From positions 215,212,402 through 215,276,401 of the forward strand of contig JARYHS010011408.1 in assembly GCA_031002005.1 (NCBI GenBank): a stretch of DNA of 64,000 nt. Direction: 5' to 3'. Under the pieces are notes generated by a model, which made no database searches, was not told where the DNA came from, and saw nothing but the letters and a program-made list of their open reading frames with translations. Shown piece by piece: positions 47,158-57,579 of this stretch (position 1 is its first letter; each line of letters opens with the position of its first letter). The DNA is from Vandiemenella viatica. Taxonomy: Eukaryota; Arthropoda; Insecta; Orthoptera; Morabidae. A program made the position numbers and the translations under genes.

Positions 47158-48930
47158 GTTGCGGAGCCGCAAATCATTGTTAAAGGCTTCTAAACATTGA
47201 AGGAAATATGATACCAGTGTAGCTTGGTGTATCCATAGAATGTTCCTCGTGTATTTAGTTCCTGCTTGGTATCTTTGGTACCCGACTCTGCTCTGAGACT
47301 AATGCCAGGTCAGTTCACTCCTGATGAACGCTTTAACCAATCTTCTGTTTATTGTCATTTAGCTGCTCCTATAGATGTTTTCCGGTACTCATGTCTTAGT
47401 GTTCCCAACAATACAATCTTCTCAAACAGTATTCCAAGAACAACACATAAAAGGTCTTTAGCTAGGAGATTAATAGCTGTATTGTATAGACGTCAGTTAG
47501 GTGTAAGAGATTCAGCTTACGTTCTTCAAGTAATTGTGGAGGCACTTAAACTTAGCATTGACGATTTTTCTTTAAACAAGTCTTCCATACAACGAACGAG
47601 GACGCAAACTAGGAAAAAATGAGCAGAAGCTATAATAACTGATTTTAAAATGACATGTCCCAAGTAGTGACCATTCAGTGGAATTTCGTGTTGTTGCCTG
47701 GTCTGGGCGTAAGAAGTTCGAAAGAAGACCGACTGCCAATCTATCTCATAATTACATTTCCTAATACAGAACAACTTCTTATTACAAAGACCAAGGTGAA
47801 ATTGTTCTGAATGCTCTGAATAAGTGATAATGTGCAGATAATGAGCTGCTACACAGATGCATATAACATAGGTCATCTCAATGGTGCCTGGGCGCTTCTG
47901 GAGCAAATGTTAGAAAGAAAGTTGTTAGTTTTTCCATGAGGCCATGAAGTTAATATAACCACTCTGTAAATAACCTTTTAATGACATGCAAATTGAGTAG
48001 TTGTTATGTTTCTGTTTGACTGAATTAAAAATATTTCTTGAGAGACGACTACAGAGAACTAATTGAGCTATGAGATATATTTTGGATGGAGATAGTAGTA
48101 AAGAACTGAAAATAAGGCATCCTCTTGCAGTGTATCAAGCGTTATGTATGGCAAGAGCAATTTATTCACTCGAGATACATTTCCTAAATTTTCAACTTAA
48201 ATTGTACAAGGAACGCAAAATGGTACGTAATTTAGAAAGGAAGAGTACATCTGACTTTGTAGGAAAGTAAACTGTTTTAATGGCACAAATATCCTGCCCT
48301 ATTTTGTATGGTTGATAAAATTAGCTGTATTGTGTGTGCATTATTTTGTATCTTTTGCAGCTTGATTAAAGCTTTCCTATATTTTGTTTTAGGAACCACG
48401 ATGAATTGTATTCATAAAGAGCAAACATTTTTTTTTTCGGTGGATATTTAAAGCAGTGTTCTTCAGAAAAGCGTTTCTTCATTGGAAATAACTGCGGTTT
48501 TTATACAGGCTAGAAGAAAGGTATTTTATTTGAACGACACAGTTGAAATACCAGTAAAATTAATGCACGAGTTTCATGGTTTAATTACAGCCGATGAAGA
48601 ACGGAAATAATTTTCATGCAAAAACATCGAAAATTGTACCCGCACTGTAAAAAAATAGATCCTAAAAAGAAAACACCCCTCATAATTTTAATATCACTGT
48701 CCTAAAAAAATAAATATTATTTCTTGCTGTCTGGATTTCAATATTAACCCAGAATCATACAAAATTTTAACGATTTAGTTATGTAGTAAGCAATACTCAA
48801 AATAAGCATTTTTCTTAAACTTTCGCGTCTACTCGGCACGGGTTAACATCATCGTAGGAGGATAAAATTTCTAATTTAAGTAAGCTACAGTTATTAAAAA
48901 GAATTAGAGGGTATGCGTTTGAATATTCGA
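47158..48930 (+). pseudogene. Degraded DDE-type DNA transposon, copy 2
   Basis: Inverted copy of 320-2090; both end near an 'AATTAGAGGGTATGCGTTTG'-like block. The plus-strand frame 47266-47622 keeps the N-terminal block R-R-L-I-A-V-L-Y-R-R-Q-L-G-V-R-D-S-A-Y-V-L and S-L-N-K-S-S-I-Q-R. After a stop, the T-I-Q-W-N-F-V-L-L-P-G-L block (family H-W-D-G-K-L-L-P) and a G-A-W-A-L-L-E-Q block follow in other frames. The catalytic Asp of the first block is Asn here. The sequence left of the nested palindrome (about 46440-46526) is probably the same element. Confidence 0.65.
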
Positions 48931-49034
48931 AAATTTTTTTTTTACTTTTATAAGGGACACCCTACTGTACAACCATCAGATTTACAGTACACATCTGATG
49001 TATTTAGGTATGTACTGGAAGGATACAATACTAT

Positions 49035-49607
49035 TGTACGGGACGATTCTGCAGTATACGTGCAGGTCCCGGTAGTGGTCAGGAAGGCGAGTGGTGAGAG
49101 TGGAACTTACTTGCACAGGCCGCTCTCGTGAATGATCAGGTCTGACACCAGCCGCGTAGACGGCAGAGAGGATCCTAGCGCTACTACAAGAATAAGACGT
49201 ACTGTGATGTACTGTGAGTTTATTCGTAGAAGCTACAAGTAAGTTACGCCCGGAAGGTACGGTCCACACCGCGACAGGAACTACTGCTGTTTCTGACTAT
49301 CGGAAGTATTGGCAGGATAGCGGCGTAGCGCGGGGTCGGTGGCCGTGCCCGAGGCGAATGTGTCGGTCTCGAATCACAAGTTCAAGTCACTAGCAACTGG
49401 CGATTAGCTATTAAGAAACCTCGCTGCCCTCATTCTCCTGCAGCGTTGCTTGCGTGCGCCGCGTCGCAAAGTCAGCGATCTCGATCAGCAATTCTAGCGA
49501 CCTGGTTTCCCAAGCCGCGTCGTGATGCAAGCCCGCATCAGCCAACGCCTTATGCCATATTCCATTTAAATTAATAATTTATTTATTGTTCATTTACACC
49601 CCTGACA
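49035..49607 (-). repeat. 3' LTR of the gypsy-type element
   Basis: 573 bp; on the minus strand it runs from TGTCAGGGGTG to CCCGTACA. Identical to the other LTR except for lacking one T within 'GACGGCA(T)GAGAGG'. Confidence 0.95.
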
Positions 49608-49621
49608 CACTCCCACCGACC
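49608..49621 (-). promoter_or_regulatory. Polypurine tract
   Basis: On the minus strand GGTCGGTGGGAGTG directly precedes the 3' LTR. It is purine-rich (only the T and C bases break it) and in the position where plus-strand DNA synthesis is primed. Confidence 0.7.
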
Positions 49622-49869
49622 AAAACAGCGTTACTCCGCTAACGCGTCACTCCATATCTCATTTTTACATTTAAGCTTGTGGACCGCAGTTGTGGACTGT
49701 ACCTCCCAGTTCACAAAGAAATACACAACAAGAAAAATAATAAGCCAATCCGTTCTGCTAGATCCAGGTGTCCAATCCTGAAGACATAAACAATTATTAA
49801 AGTGTGTTCCCCAAATGACATACATATAATAACAATAGCAATTACAGCTAACTGACTAAGCATAACCTT

Positions 49870-50663
49870 CTACATGTGTGACTCTGCGCTTGCACTAGCG
49901 TCAGCGTTACGCGACGACCCAGAAACGTCAACAAGAATCTGTGCCGCCGTTGGTATAGCCACTTCAGCGTTAAACCTTGCTACTTGGCCGGAATGACGCC
50001 GGTACAAGTACAATATCAGAACAATAATAATAGATACTGCTACAATGCTGCTTAAACTTATGGTACTTATAATAAACTTATTTCTCCCTTGTGTTTGAAG
50101 TTGCGTCTCTACTGCTGCTAATATCTGATTATATTTAATGGAGTCTTGAGACTGCCTCAGATGTTTTCAATCTCTGTATTAAGTAGGTTTGGATCAGTTT
50201 TATTTAATTCTACAAGCTTATGGCTGTGGTAAATACTTCTATTAAATTTTGGAAGGTGGTATTGTGGAAATTCAAGGTTATACATCGTGGAAGATCTATG
50301 GATAGGAGGAATGATAAAGTTTTGCCCTATAAACTGACAATGAGTTTCATTACCAATTATACCAGCCCCTCTTAATTCTATTTTGCTGACATGCGTCTGC
50401 ATCTGGTCTTCCCAGCATGTTACAGTGATACTAGCTGGCTTAGGCGTAGCAAAAATCCAATTGTTTTCTAGTTGCGCACTATGATTCCGTAATTCACTAA
50501 AATCATATTGCGCCAGAATGGTCCAATGGAAACTGGTTGCTACAACGTTAGCTCCTTTAGAAAAAATGACGCCGCTTGTTAAGGGCGTAACTACAAACAT
50601 CTGCACCTGTACAACTCCCATAAATATTATAAGGAAAGAATATTCTTGCTTAAGCAGCTTCAT
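49870..50663 (-). pseudogene. env-like third frame, shortened and frameshifted
   Basis: An open frame of 168 codons (50663-50157) begins with a hydrophobic signal-peptide-like stretch and resembles the N-terminal and C-terminal ectodomain parts of insect errantivirus envelope (baculovirus F-like) proteins. The central portion, where a furin site and fusion peptide would be expected, appears to be missing, since the length is well under half of a usual Env. A short A run near 50163 shifts the frame. In the shifted frame (to the stop at 49870-49872) a single ~22-residue transmembrane segment and a cytoplasmic tail follow. Family assignment rests on general pattern and gene position. Not functional as sequenced. 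Confidence 0.6.
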
Positions 50664-51311
50664 GGTTACAATGAAATGAATGCCTACTTACTTAAATGCT
50701 AGAAACTTAACTACCCAAAACGAAACTTAATACTAATGTCCCTTCTTACTAATATATAGGATTCCCGAAAATTAATAACCTTACTATACCCTTACTATTC
50801 CCTTGTACTAAATTGTAGTGCATGCGTTGCAATACTTAGTGTCTTTGCATTTCCAGTCGCTGCTTGCAGTCTGTCGTAATCCCCAGCGTCAGCGCTGTGT
50901 CGGCTGCCCCACTTGGCTCACCGCACGCACGCAATGCTGCAAACGAAACATGACGGCAAGAATTGTTTACTGTCAGCGAATACTTGACTCGTCCATCTGG
51001 CAGGCAAATTCCAACCCGATGAATTACGGCAAGTATCCGTGTCACATACATAGACAATGAAATGCCAACTAAGAATTCTTATAGCATGGTTTGTGCTAGA
51101 TCTCTACCCTGAGGTCCTTGGTTCACTCCTGGACAGTGCAGTAACAATGAAAATCCTGGAAAAGTATATAACTAACAAAATACGCAATTCTACTTTTCCC
51201 CCCGAAAGTATCTACTCTTACCGCCTATTCCTAAGATTATACCCACTATTATTTACACTTCTCGTCTTTCCCCCGGTCTTACCAATACTCTGTGAATTAC
51301 TCGCCGCTGGC
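50664..51311 (-). other. pol-env interval without a frame
   Basis: About 650 bases between the integrase stop and the env-like start. No frame with a recognisable domain on the minus strand. In related elements env is made from a spliced RNA, and an acceptor site could lie here; I cannot pick one with confidence. Confidence 0.4.
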
Positions 51312-52121
51312 TCAGCCGCGCTGTCCTGGCTCCTGGCCCCTGGCTCCGCTGCGACCTGCCTTACCTCTAAGGTTGTAGTTATGCCTACCTTTCTCTTTGC
51401 TTGGATCCACAGCTGGTGGCGGGAGCGCCGGCTCCTTCCTTTCCTCCGGCGCTCGATTCGAGCCTCTCTCGCTCCTCTCCTCCCCCGCTCTCACGTTCTC
51501 GCGCCACACATACGGTCGTACCCGATTCTTATGAACGATCATTTCCTTACCTTTTACCAGCAGTTTTAGGTTTACCGGTGACGAACAACTAAGTACTTCA
51601 TGTGGCCCAGACCACCTAGTTTTCCACTTAGAGCAGCTACCTGGCTTCCTGTAAGGAAAATTCAACATAACGTAGGATCCGGCACTTATGTTCTGCGGTC
51701 TCGCTTTCTTGTCATACTGCCTTTTGTAGGCATCGAAAGCCTTCGCGTTATTTTTACGCACACTACTCCATATCCGCTTTAACTTATGAGCTAAGCTCCT
51801 TACCTCTGGGTTGTTGACTTCTTTCCGATCTGGAAACATCGTGAATGGTGCGTTCATCTCCCTACCGTATAAGACTTCAAAAGGTGTCTTCCCCGTGGAA
51901 CTGTGCACTCTCCCGTTATACGCGCTGACCATATATGGAAGTAATTTTGCCCAACTCCTCTGAGACTTGTTTACATAACATTTCAATGATGTTATAATTG
52001 TCTTTTGAACGCGTTCACAAACTCCATTGCCCATGGCATGGTGCGGAGAGGTTTTAAGCTTCTCTATCCCCAAAAGTTTGCACGTTTGAGAGAATAACTC
52101 CGACAAAAAGTTTTTCCACAA
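51312..52121 (-). pseudogene. pol segment 3: integrase core end and C-terminal domain
   Basis: A 269-codon open frame whose true start is a frame change near 52113. It holds the end of the integrase catalytic core, with the catalytic Glu in G-V-C-E-R-V, after H-H-A-M-G-N. The C-terminal domain follows, with V-H-K-N-R-V-R-P-Y and a basic, glycine-rich tail. It is separated from segment 2 by an apparent one-base loss in an A run (plus 52111-52115). If that base were present, the core would read straight through. Confidence 0.88.
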
Positions 52122-52905
52122 TCAGAAACAAGCGTATCTACACAACCAAAGCGAAATACCCAGTGAACCACAAAGGCATTTGCAACCGTTTCAGCCTGTT
52201 GGTTTTCGAGCGGTATCATGACCAAATACCTTGAAAACGCATCGATCATTGTTAGAATATAAGAATAACCTTCCTCGCTTCGGTTAAAGGGCCCCATTAA
52301 ATCCAAATGAATTCTCTCGAAAGGTTTTCTTACTTCAGGAAGAGATTGCAACTTTTCCCTGGCTTGCGGAACTTCCGTGCGTTCGTTGCATATCATACAT
52401 TTCTGTACATACCGTCTCACATCTTGTCTTCTCGCGGGCCACCAAAACTCTCTAGCAACCGTTCTGTTTACACTCTTCCAACCAATGTGTCCGGCATACA
52501 CACTGTCATGATGTAGACTGATCAGTGTTTCACGTAATGATTTAGGTACCACTACGCGCTCACCATATCTTGTTATTCGCCTTAACAATCCATCCCGCAA
52601 CACAAATCTTTTGTCTTTCCGCCACTTTTCGCATTCGAGGTCCCGCGACTGCTCCACAGGAAGCTGAGATAAAGTGGGAGCTTCCTTAGCTGTCACCGCC
52701 CTCACTTTGCGACTTAGACTATCAGCGTTCCCGTGACTAATTCCTGGCTTATGACGGACAGTGTATTCGTATTCCGAGAGTAGGATGCCCCACCGGGTCA
52801 ATCGGCTCGACGGATCTTTCACTGTCAACAGGTACTTGATTGCAGCATGATCTGTTACTAGTTCAAATTTCGAACCTAGGAGATAACACCTGAAGTATTT
52901 GATCC
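52064..52905 (-). pseudogene. pol segment 2: RNase H end and integrase N-terminal part
   Basis: The open frame from about 52905 to 52064 carries the end of RNase H (V-T-D-H-A-A-I-K-Y-L, R-H-K-P-G, N-A-D-S-L-S-R). The integrase zinc-binding H-H-C-C region follows (H-H-D-S-V-Y-A-G-H and C-M-I-C), then the first two catalytic aspartates (H-L-D-L-M-G-P and L-V-S-D-C-G). It is cut off from segment 1 by a one-base shift in a G run (plus 52903-52906) and from segment 3 by the A-run shift. Confidence 0.9.
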
Positions 52906-55016
52906 CCAGATAACCCCAGCCAATTCACGATCCGTGGTACTATAATTTCTTTCTGCAGGGCTCAATTGTCTCGAAGCATAACACACCGGTCTTTCCTGGC
53001 CATCAACTACCTGCGATAAAACCGCCCCTAAAGCTACCCCTGAGGCGTCCACAGCCAAAATAAAAGGTTTTTTCATGTCAGGGTAAGCAAGGACGGGAGG
53101 TGTTGTCAACAGTTCTTTAAGCTCGCTCATAGCTCGCGCACACTCGGGTGTCCACTTAAACTCTGCCCCCTTCCTCAGCAACTCCGTGAGAGGTTTCGCC
53201 TTATGGGCATAATCTTTAATAAACTTCCTATAATAGTTCGCCAGCCCTAAAAATGACTGAAGCTCCTTGACCTTGGACGGAGTTGGGAAATCCTTCACAG
53301 CCGCGAGTAGTCTCGGGTGAGGTTTAATTCCCTCCCGTGAGACGATGTGGCCAAGATATTCTGTCTCATTTTTTACAAAATGGCACTTTTTGAGAGAAAG
53401 CGTCAGGTTTGCCTTACGCAACCTCTCAAAAACCTCCCTCAGATGTTCAACATGCTCCTCGAACGTTCTAGAAAACAGTAAAACATCGTCCAGATACACT
53501 AATGCTACATGGGGCTTCAAACCATATAACAGAGTGTCCATTAAACGTTGGAACAAACTAGGCATGTTACGTAGCCCGAAAGGACATCTTCGGAACTCAA
53601 AAAGGCCGTTCGGTACAATGAAAGCGGTTTTGTGCACATCTTTTTCGGCTACAGGGACTTGATAATACCCTGACCTCAAATCCAAGGTTGAAAAGAATTG
53701 GCATCCCCCTAAATAATCCACCGTTTCCGCTATGGATGGTAGAGGATACACGTCTGGTGTTGTGACACTATTCAACCCCCTGTAATCCACACAGAATCGA
53801 TACTTGGTCTCCCCGTCTTCAGACCGTTTCTTTATTAATATTACGGGAGCCCCCCAAGCAGATTGCGATTTACGAATCACTCCTTCCTCTAGTTGTTTGT
53901 TAATAAATTCATCAACTATCTCTCTCTGATGCACGGGAATTCGATACGGCTTCTTCCTGATTGGCTTCGCATCCCCTGTATCAATTGTATGCTCGATCAG
54001 ATCCGTGGCCGGCAAGGCCCTCTTTGTATCGAACAAAACTTTATACTCATCCAGTAACTCCTGCAATTTATCCCGTTGTTCCCCAGACAAATGTTCTAAT
54101 TTACCTTTAAAATCTACATCAACATCTACATTATTCAACATAATCTGCTTAACATTTCCATTACATGATTCATCAATTCCGTTATTACTATTATCCTCGA
54201 CATCTGTACTGTCAAGTACTGACAAAACGGCTAAACTACACCCTCGCGGAATTTCCACAGTGTAATTACTAAAATTGTCCGCTACTACTGGCACGAATTT
54301 TTCTCCATTTATTATTCTAACATGACACACACTTCTTTTAATATACACTCTTCGTCTATCTAAAAATTCTGCATCTTGTGGAGGCTCGACTAATACTACT
54401 GATTCTTGATCAACTGCCAAGCTTTTCGCCACAGGAACATGGATGATTTTGCCAGAATTTGGAGGAATAATTTGCGCAGTGTCCGCCTTTGCGATTGACC
54501 TTAGCACTCGAATAGCGGGTTCCGATATGCCTATCGGATCCCTTGAGTGCTCATCGGGTCTTTGAAGCTGGATTAGTACGTGTCCCATAGATGGGTGTCG
54601 TAGACTAATCGTATGCTTAGCAAAGTCGATAATTGCGGCATGTTTCCTTAAAAATTCTATTCCGACAATACCGTCCAACCCTAAACTCAACGAAGGAACA
54701 ACATATGCCAACATGTCAAACGTTCCTCCCTCTATGCAAACATCTACCTTTTTTACCCCTAACACAGGAATTTCACAACTTACATCTATACCTGTAATCT
54801 TACAATTTGTGGAGCGTAAACCTTGCTTCCCACATATATCAACACACAACAACGAGGCTGCCGCTCCGGAGTCAACTAAAAAACGACATAACTTACCTTT
54901 TATTGATGCAATTAGGACCAATTCTGTGTTACTTACCCCCGTAATGTCCTGCCTATGAGTCACAGGAACGTTAATTACCTTGGGTAGTTCGTTGGGGACC
55001 CGTCTACCCGGTCCTA
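52876..55016 (-). CDS. pol segment 1: protease, reverse transcriptase, RNase H start
   Basis: The frame is open from the gag stop (entered by -1 frameshift at 55017-55023; no good ATG is needed) to 52876. The aspartic protease has F-L-V-D-S-G-A near 54870. The reverse transcriptase has F-C-V-D-Y-R-G-L-N, L-D-L-R-S-G-Y-Y-Q, F-G-L-R-N and the catalytic Y-L-D-D at 53485-53496. RNase H begins with L-A-V-D-A-S-G-V-A-L-G-A-V-L-S-Q. About 700 codons are intact, then the frame breaks after N-Y-S-T-T-D-R-E-L, where the RNase H should continue. All catalytic residues seen are conserved, which marks this copy as young. Confidence 0.93.
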
Positions 55017-55023
55017 GTTTAAA
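54982..55023 (-). promoter_or_regulatory. gag-pol -1 frameshift signal
   Basis: On the minus strand gag ends GAT TTA AAC TAG. The heptamer T-TTA-AAC (55017-55023) is a canonical X-XXY-YYZ slippery site one codon before the stop, and pol is open in the -1 frame. Seven nucleotides later GGGTAG (55004-55009) can pair with CTACCC (54982-54987). The GGGTCC loop can pair with the GGACC in the spacer, a possible pseudoknot. Confidence 0.75.
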
Positions 55024-56078
55024 TCACTAGTACCCCCTTGAGAGTCACTATTACCTCCCTGGTGCTCAAAGTTATTTGACCTTCTGTTACCCTGATTTTG
55101 TCTTCCAAAATTCCCCTTTACGGCACCATTGTTACCTCTTCTAGCCCCATTACTGACTTGCATAGGCTCCCCATTGCAGTTAGAGCAAGTATTCCCATTA
55201 AAATTATTTCTTCTGCCTCCATTATTCCCCTGTGAACCTCTCCCTCTGAAATTGTTAGCTGGATTGCGGAAGCACTCCCTCTGAACATGCCCGATTAATC
55301 CACATCCCCAACATTTAATCACTCTCTTATTATGAAAAACATGCTTAATTTTACACTTACCTTCACTGGTAGTTCTGCTCTTTACCTGGTCGAAAAACGT
55401 CGCTAACTCTATCCCCTCAGCAAAAGTTCGCGGTCGTTGCAATGTTACATATTCAGCGATTTCCTCTGACAAACCGCTTAACAAGGTGTCCAAGTTTAAC
55501 TGATCAATTTGGTACTTCACAGCTGTATCGTGTACTGTTTCTCCCGTTAACTCATATGTATGGCTACTCAAAGCTTTTATTCGATCCGCGAAATTCCTTA
55601 TTGATTCAGCTGGTAACCGCTTCAAATTTCTTAATCTTTCCCGGTATGAACGTGCACTGGACTTGTCTTTATATCGTTTCAACAGCTCGTATTTCAACCC
55701 TTCAAAACTTTCAGAATTTTTAAAATCTTCATCGTGCAACAATTGTCGAAACGCGTCTCCCTTTAAACGACACTTCAAAATTCTTAATATCTCCTCAGGT
55801 GACAATTGCAATAAATCTAGGAGATTTTCGATTCTTAGGATGAATTCTTGAACATCTTCCCCAGGACTACCACCAAACACCACATCCTGTCCCAAGAATG
55901 AACCTAGGAACTGCAATTTACTACTCCCGTTCCCGTCTTTAACATTACAAACATTGCTTTTTCCGTTCCCGATTGCGTCCGTAGCATTACTACTATTACC
56001 TTTTTCTGCCGCTAAACTAGCTACTTTATTGGCCAAATCCGTGACAACATCCTGGACTGTTTGCTGAGACTCTGCCAT
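55014..56078 (-). CDS. gag of the gypsy-type element
   Basis: 354 codons from ATG 56078 to the TAG at 55014-55016. The N-terminal third is low-complexity and Asn/Ser-rich. The middle has the retrotransposon capsid signature (F-G-G-S-P-G-E-D-V-Q-E-F, L-K-G-D-A-F-R-Q-L-L, L-K-R-Y-K-D-K-S-S-A-R-S-Y-R-E). Near residue 255 is one CCHC zinc knuckle, C-W-G-C-G-L-I-G-H-V-Q-R-E-C, followed by a Gly/Asn/Arg-rich RNA-binding tail with another C-S-N-C pair. The frame is fully intact. Gag forms the intracellular particle that packages element RNA. Confidence 0.93.
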   Translation of the reverse strand: MAESQQTVQDVVTDLANKVASLAAEKGNSSNATDAIGNGKSNVCNVKDGNGSSKLQFLGSFLGQDVVFGGSPGEDVQEFILRIENLLDLLQLSPEEILRILKCRLKGDAFRQLLHDEDFKNSESFEGLKYELLKRYKDKSSARSYRERLRNLKRLPAESIRNFADRIKALSSHTYELTGETVHDTAVKYQIDQLNLDTLLSGLSEEIAEYVTLQRPRTFAEGIELATFFDQVKSRTTSEGKCKIKHVFHNKRVIKCWGCGLIGHVQRECFRNPANNFRGRGSQGNNGGRRNNFNGNTCSNCNGEPMQVSNGARRGNNGAVKGNFGRQNQGNRRSNNFEHQGGNSDSQGGTSDLN

Positions 56079-56496
56079 AATAAATAGAGTTGGAATTTAC
56101 TCACCAAACTGCTTTGACTGCCGCCGCCGCTTGCGCGCCTGGAGACCGCTACCCGCACGACACCTCGCTCGCAGCCCGCGTAGAGACCCGCCTTGTTGTC
56201 CCGCCTGGAGCGGAATGTGAAGCCTGGAACTGCAACTGCCTCGCCGCTGTCACCCGTTGTCACCCGCTGGCCGCTCGTGCGCTGCTGTTGCTCCGCCCGC
56301 TGCTCGCCGCTTCGATGCCCGCCGCCGCTGCCGCTGCTGCCGCTGCCGCCGCTGCCTTTTCCGAAGTCGTGTAGCCGTGGAGTCGTGATGCCTTGACGTC
56401 GACCCTCCGTTGGCTCCAGCAGTTGTCCCGTCTCGAATCCGCACGTCGAATCGTCTCTCCCAATTCTTGGAACGAATCTCGTAGATTACCGGGTTC
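56079..56496 (-). other. Leader of the gypsy-type element, with GCC/GCT repeat
   Basis: GC-rich 5' leader between the primer site and gag. It holds an imperfect GCC/GCT triplet run (about 56319-56358) that can be read as polyalanine on one strand. Those frames (56090-56504) are by-products of the repeat, not genes. Confidence 0.7.
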
Positions 56497-56514
56497 GAAG
56501 CCACTCTGACACCA
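56497..56514 (-). promoter_or_regulatory. Primer-binding site
   Basis: On the minus strand TGGTGTCAGAGTGGCTTC begins three bases after the 5' LTR. It matches the complement of the 3' end of tRNA-Leu (TGGTGTCAGAAGTGG in common insect tRNA-Leu) with one base missing. tRNA identity is from general knowledge, not a search. Confidence 0.7.
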
Positions 56515-56517
56515 ATC

Positions 56518-57091
56518 TGTACGGGACGATTCTGCAGTATACGTGCAGGTCCCGGTAGTGGTCAGGAAGGCGAGTGGTGAGAGTGGAACTTACTTGCACA
56601 GGCCGCTCTCGTGAATGATCAGGTCTGACACCAGCCGCGTAGACGGCATGAGAGGATCCTAGCGCTACTACAAGAATAAGACGTACTGTGATGTACTGTG
56701 AGTTTATTCGTAGAAGCTACAAGTAAGTTACGCCCGGAAGGTACGGTCCACACCGCGACAGGAACTACTGCTGTTTCTGACTATCGGAAGTATTGGCAGG
56801 ATAGCGGCGTAGCGCGGGGTCGGTGGCCGTGCCCGAGGCGAATGTGTCGGTCTCGAATCACAAGTTCAAGTCACTAGCAACTGGCGATTAGCTATTAAGA
56901 AACCTCGCTGCCCTCATTCTCCTGCAGCGTTGCTTGCGTGCGCCGCGTCGCAAAGTCAGCGATCTCGATCAGCAATTCTAGCGACCTGGTTTCCCAAGCC
57001 GCGTCGTGATGCAAGCCCGCATCAGCCAACGCCTTATGCCATATTCCATTTAAATTAATAATTTATTTATTGTTCATTTACACCCCTGACA
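56518..57091 (-). repeat. 5' LTR of the gypsy-type element
   Basis: 574 bp, the same sequence as 49035-49607 plus one T. On the minus strand it carries AATAAATAAATTATTAATTT close to its start and should hold the promoter for the element. Confidence 0.95.
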
Positions 57092-57579
57092 CTATCTCTT
57101 GCCTTGCCCTGGATTCAAATACATACGAGCGTCTTTCCTGTCTACCCGTTCACAGTCAAGCACTGATGCAGCTATATCACACAACAACGGTACTTGTCTG
57201 ACCTACGTAATTATAGTGCTATCTAGGAAATTAATTTAGCAACAATTTTGCACTAATAAAGTACATTCACAGATGGCTATTGGTGATAGAAATAATTGTT
57301 CTAATTATATCTTTTATAAGTTACGATTAATATTTATTAACTTTTAACAACTTTCACACTGAGTGGAGGCTTTACCAGTGTATCAAGTTCATGAAACCAG
57401 TATCCTTTGATCAGCGCCTCCTATATAAGAGCATTCCCTCCAAGAAACCGACACTTCGCCGGAGTATGAAGACAACTTTCAGAATGGAGAGAGGTTCTAA
57501 ATTGGCGTCTTTTGGTTAATTACAGATGAAATTAGATAAAGGTCTTATTAATTAAAAATTACATATTTAAACTTAGTAC

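Larger units (their letters stand above)
49035..57091 (-). mobile_element. Complete gypsy-type LTR retrotransposon with env-like frame
   Basis: The 8,057-bp element is flanked by CTAT on both sides (49031-49034 and 57092-57095). The two LTRs (573 and 574 bp) differ by one inserted base. Internal order on the minus strand: primer site, GC-rich leader, gag, pol (protease, reverse transcriptase, RNase H, integrase) and an env-like remnant, then a purine-rich tract. This is the layout of insect errantivirus-like gypsy elements. It is an endogenous retroelement copy with several breaks described in the entries below. Confidence 0.95.

Noticed and set aside
52876..52910. Programmed frameshift inside RNase H
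   Set aside because: The site is an ordinary G run within a conserved domain with no slippery heptamer; one lost base or a read error explains it better.
56090..56504. Alanine-rich and Arg/Gln-rich frames near the 5' LTR
   Set aside because: They result from a GCC/GCT triplet repeat in the element's leader; the real gag starts at 56078 in another frame.
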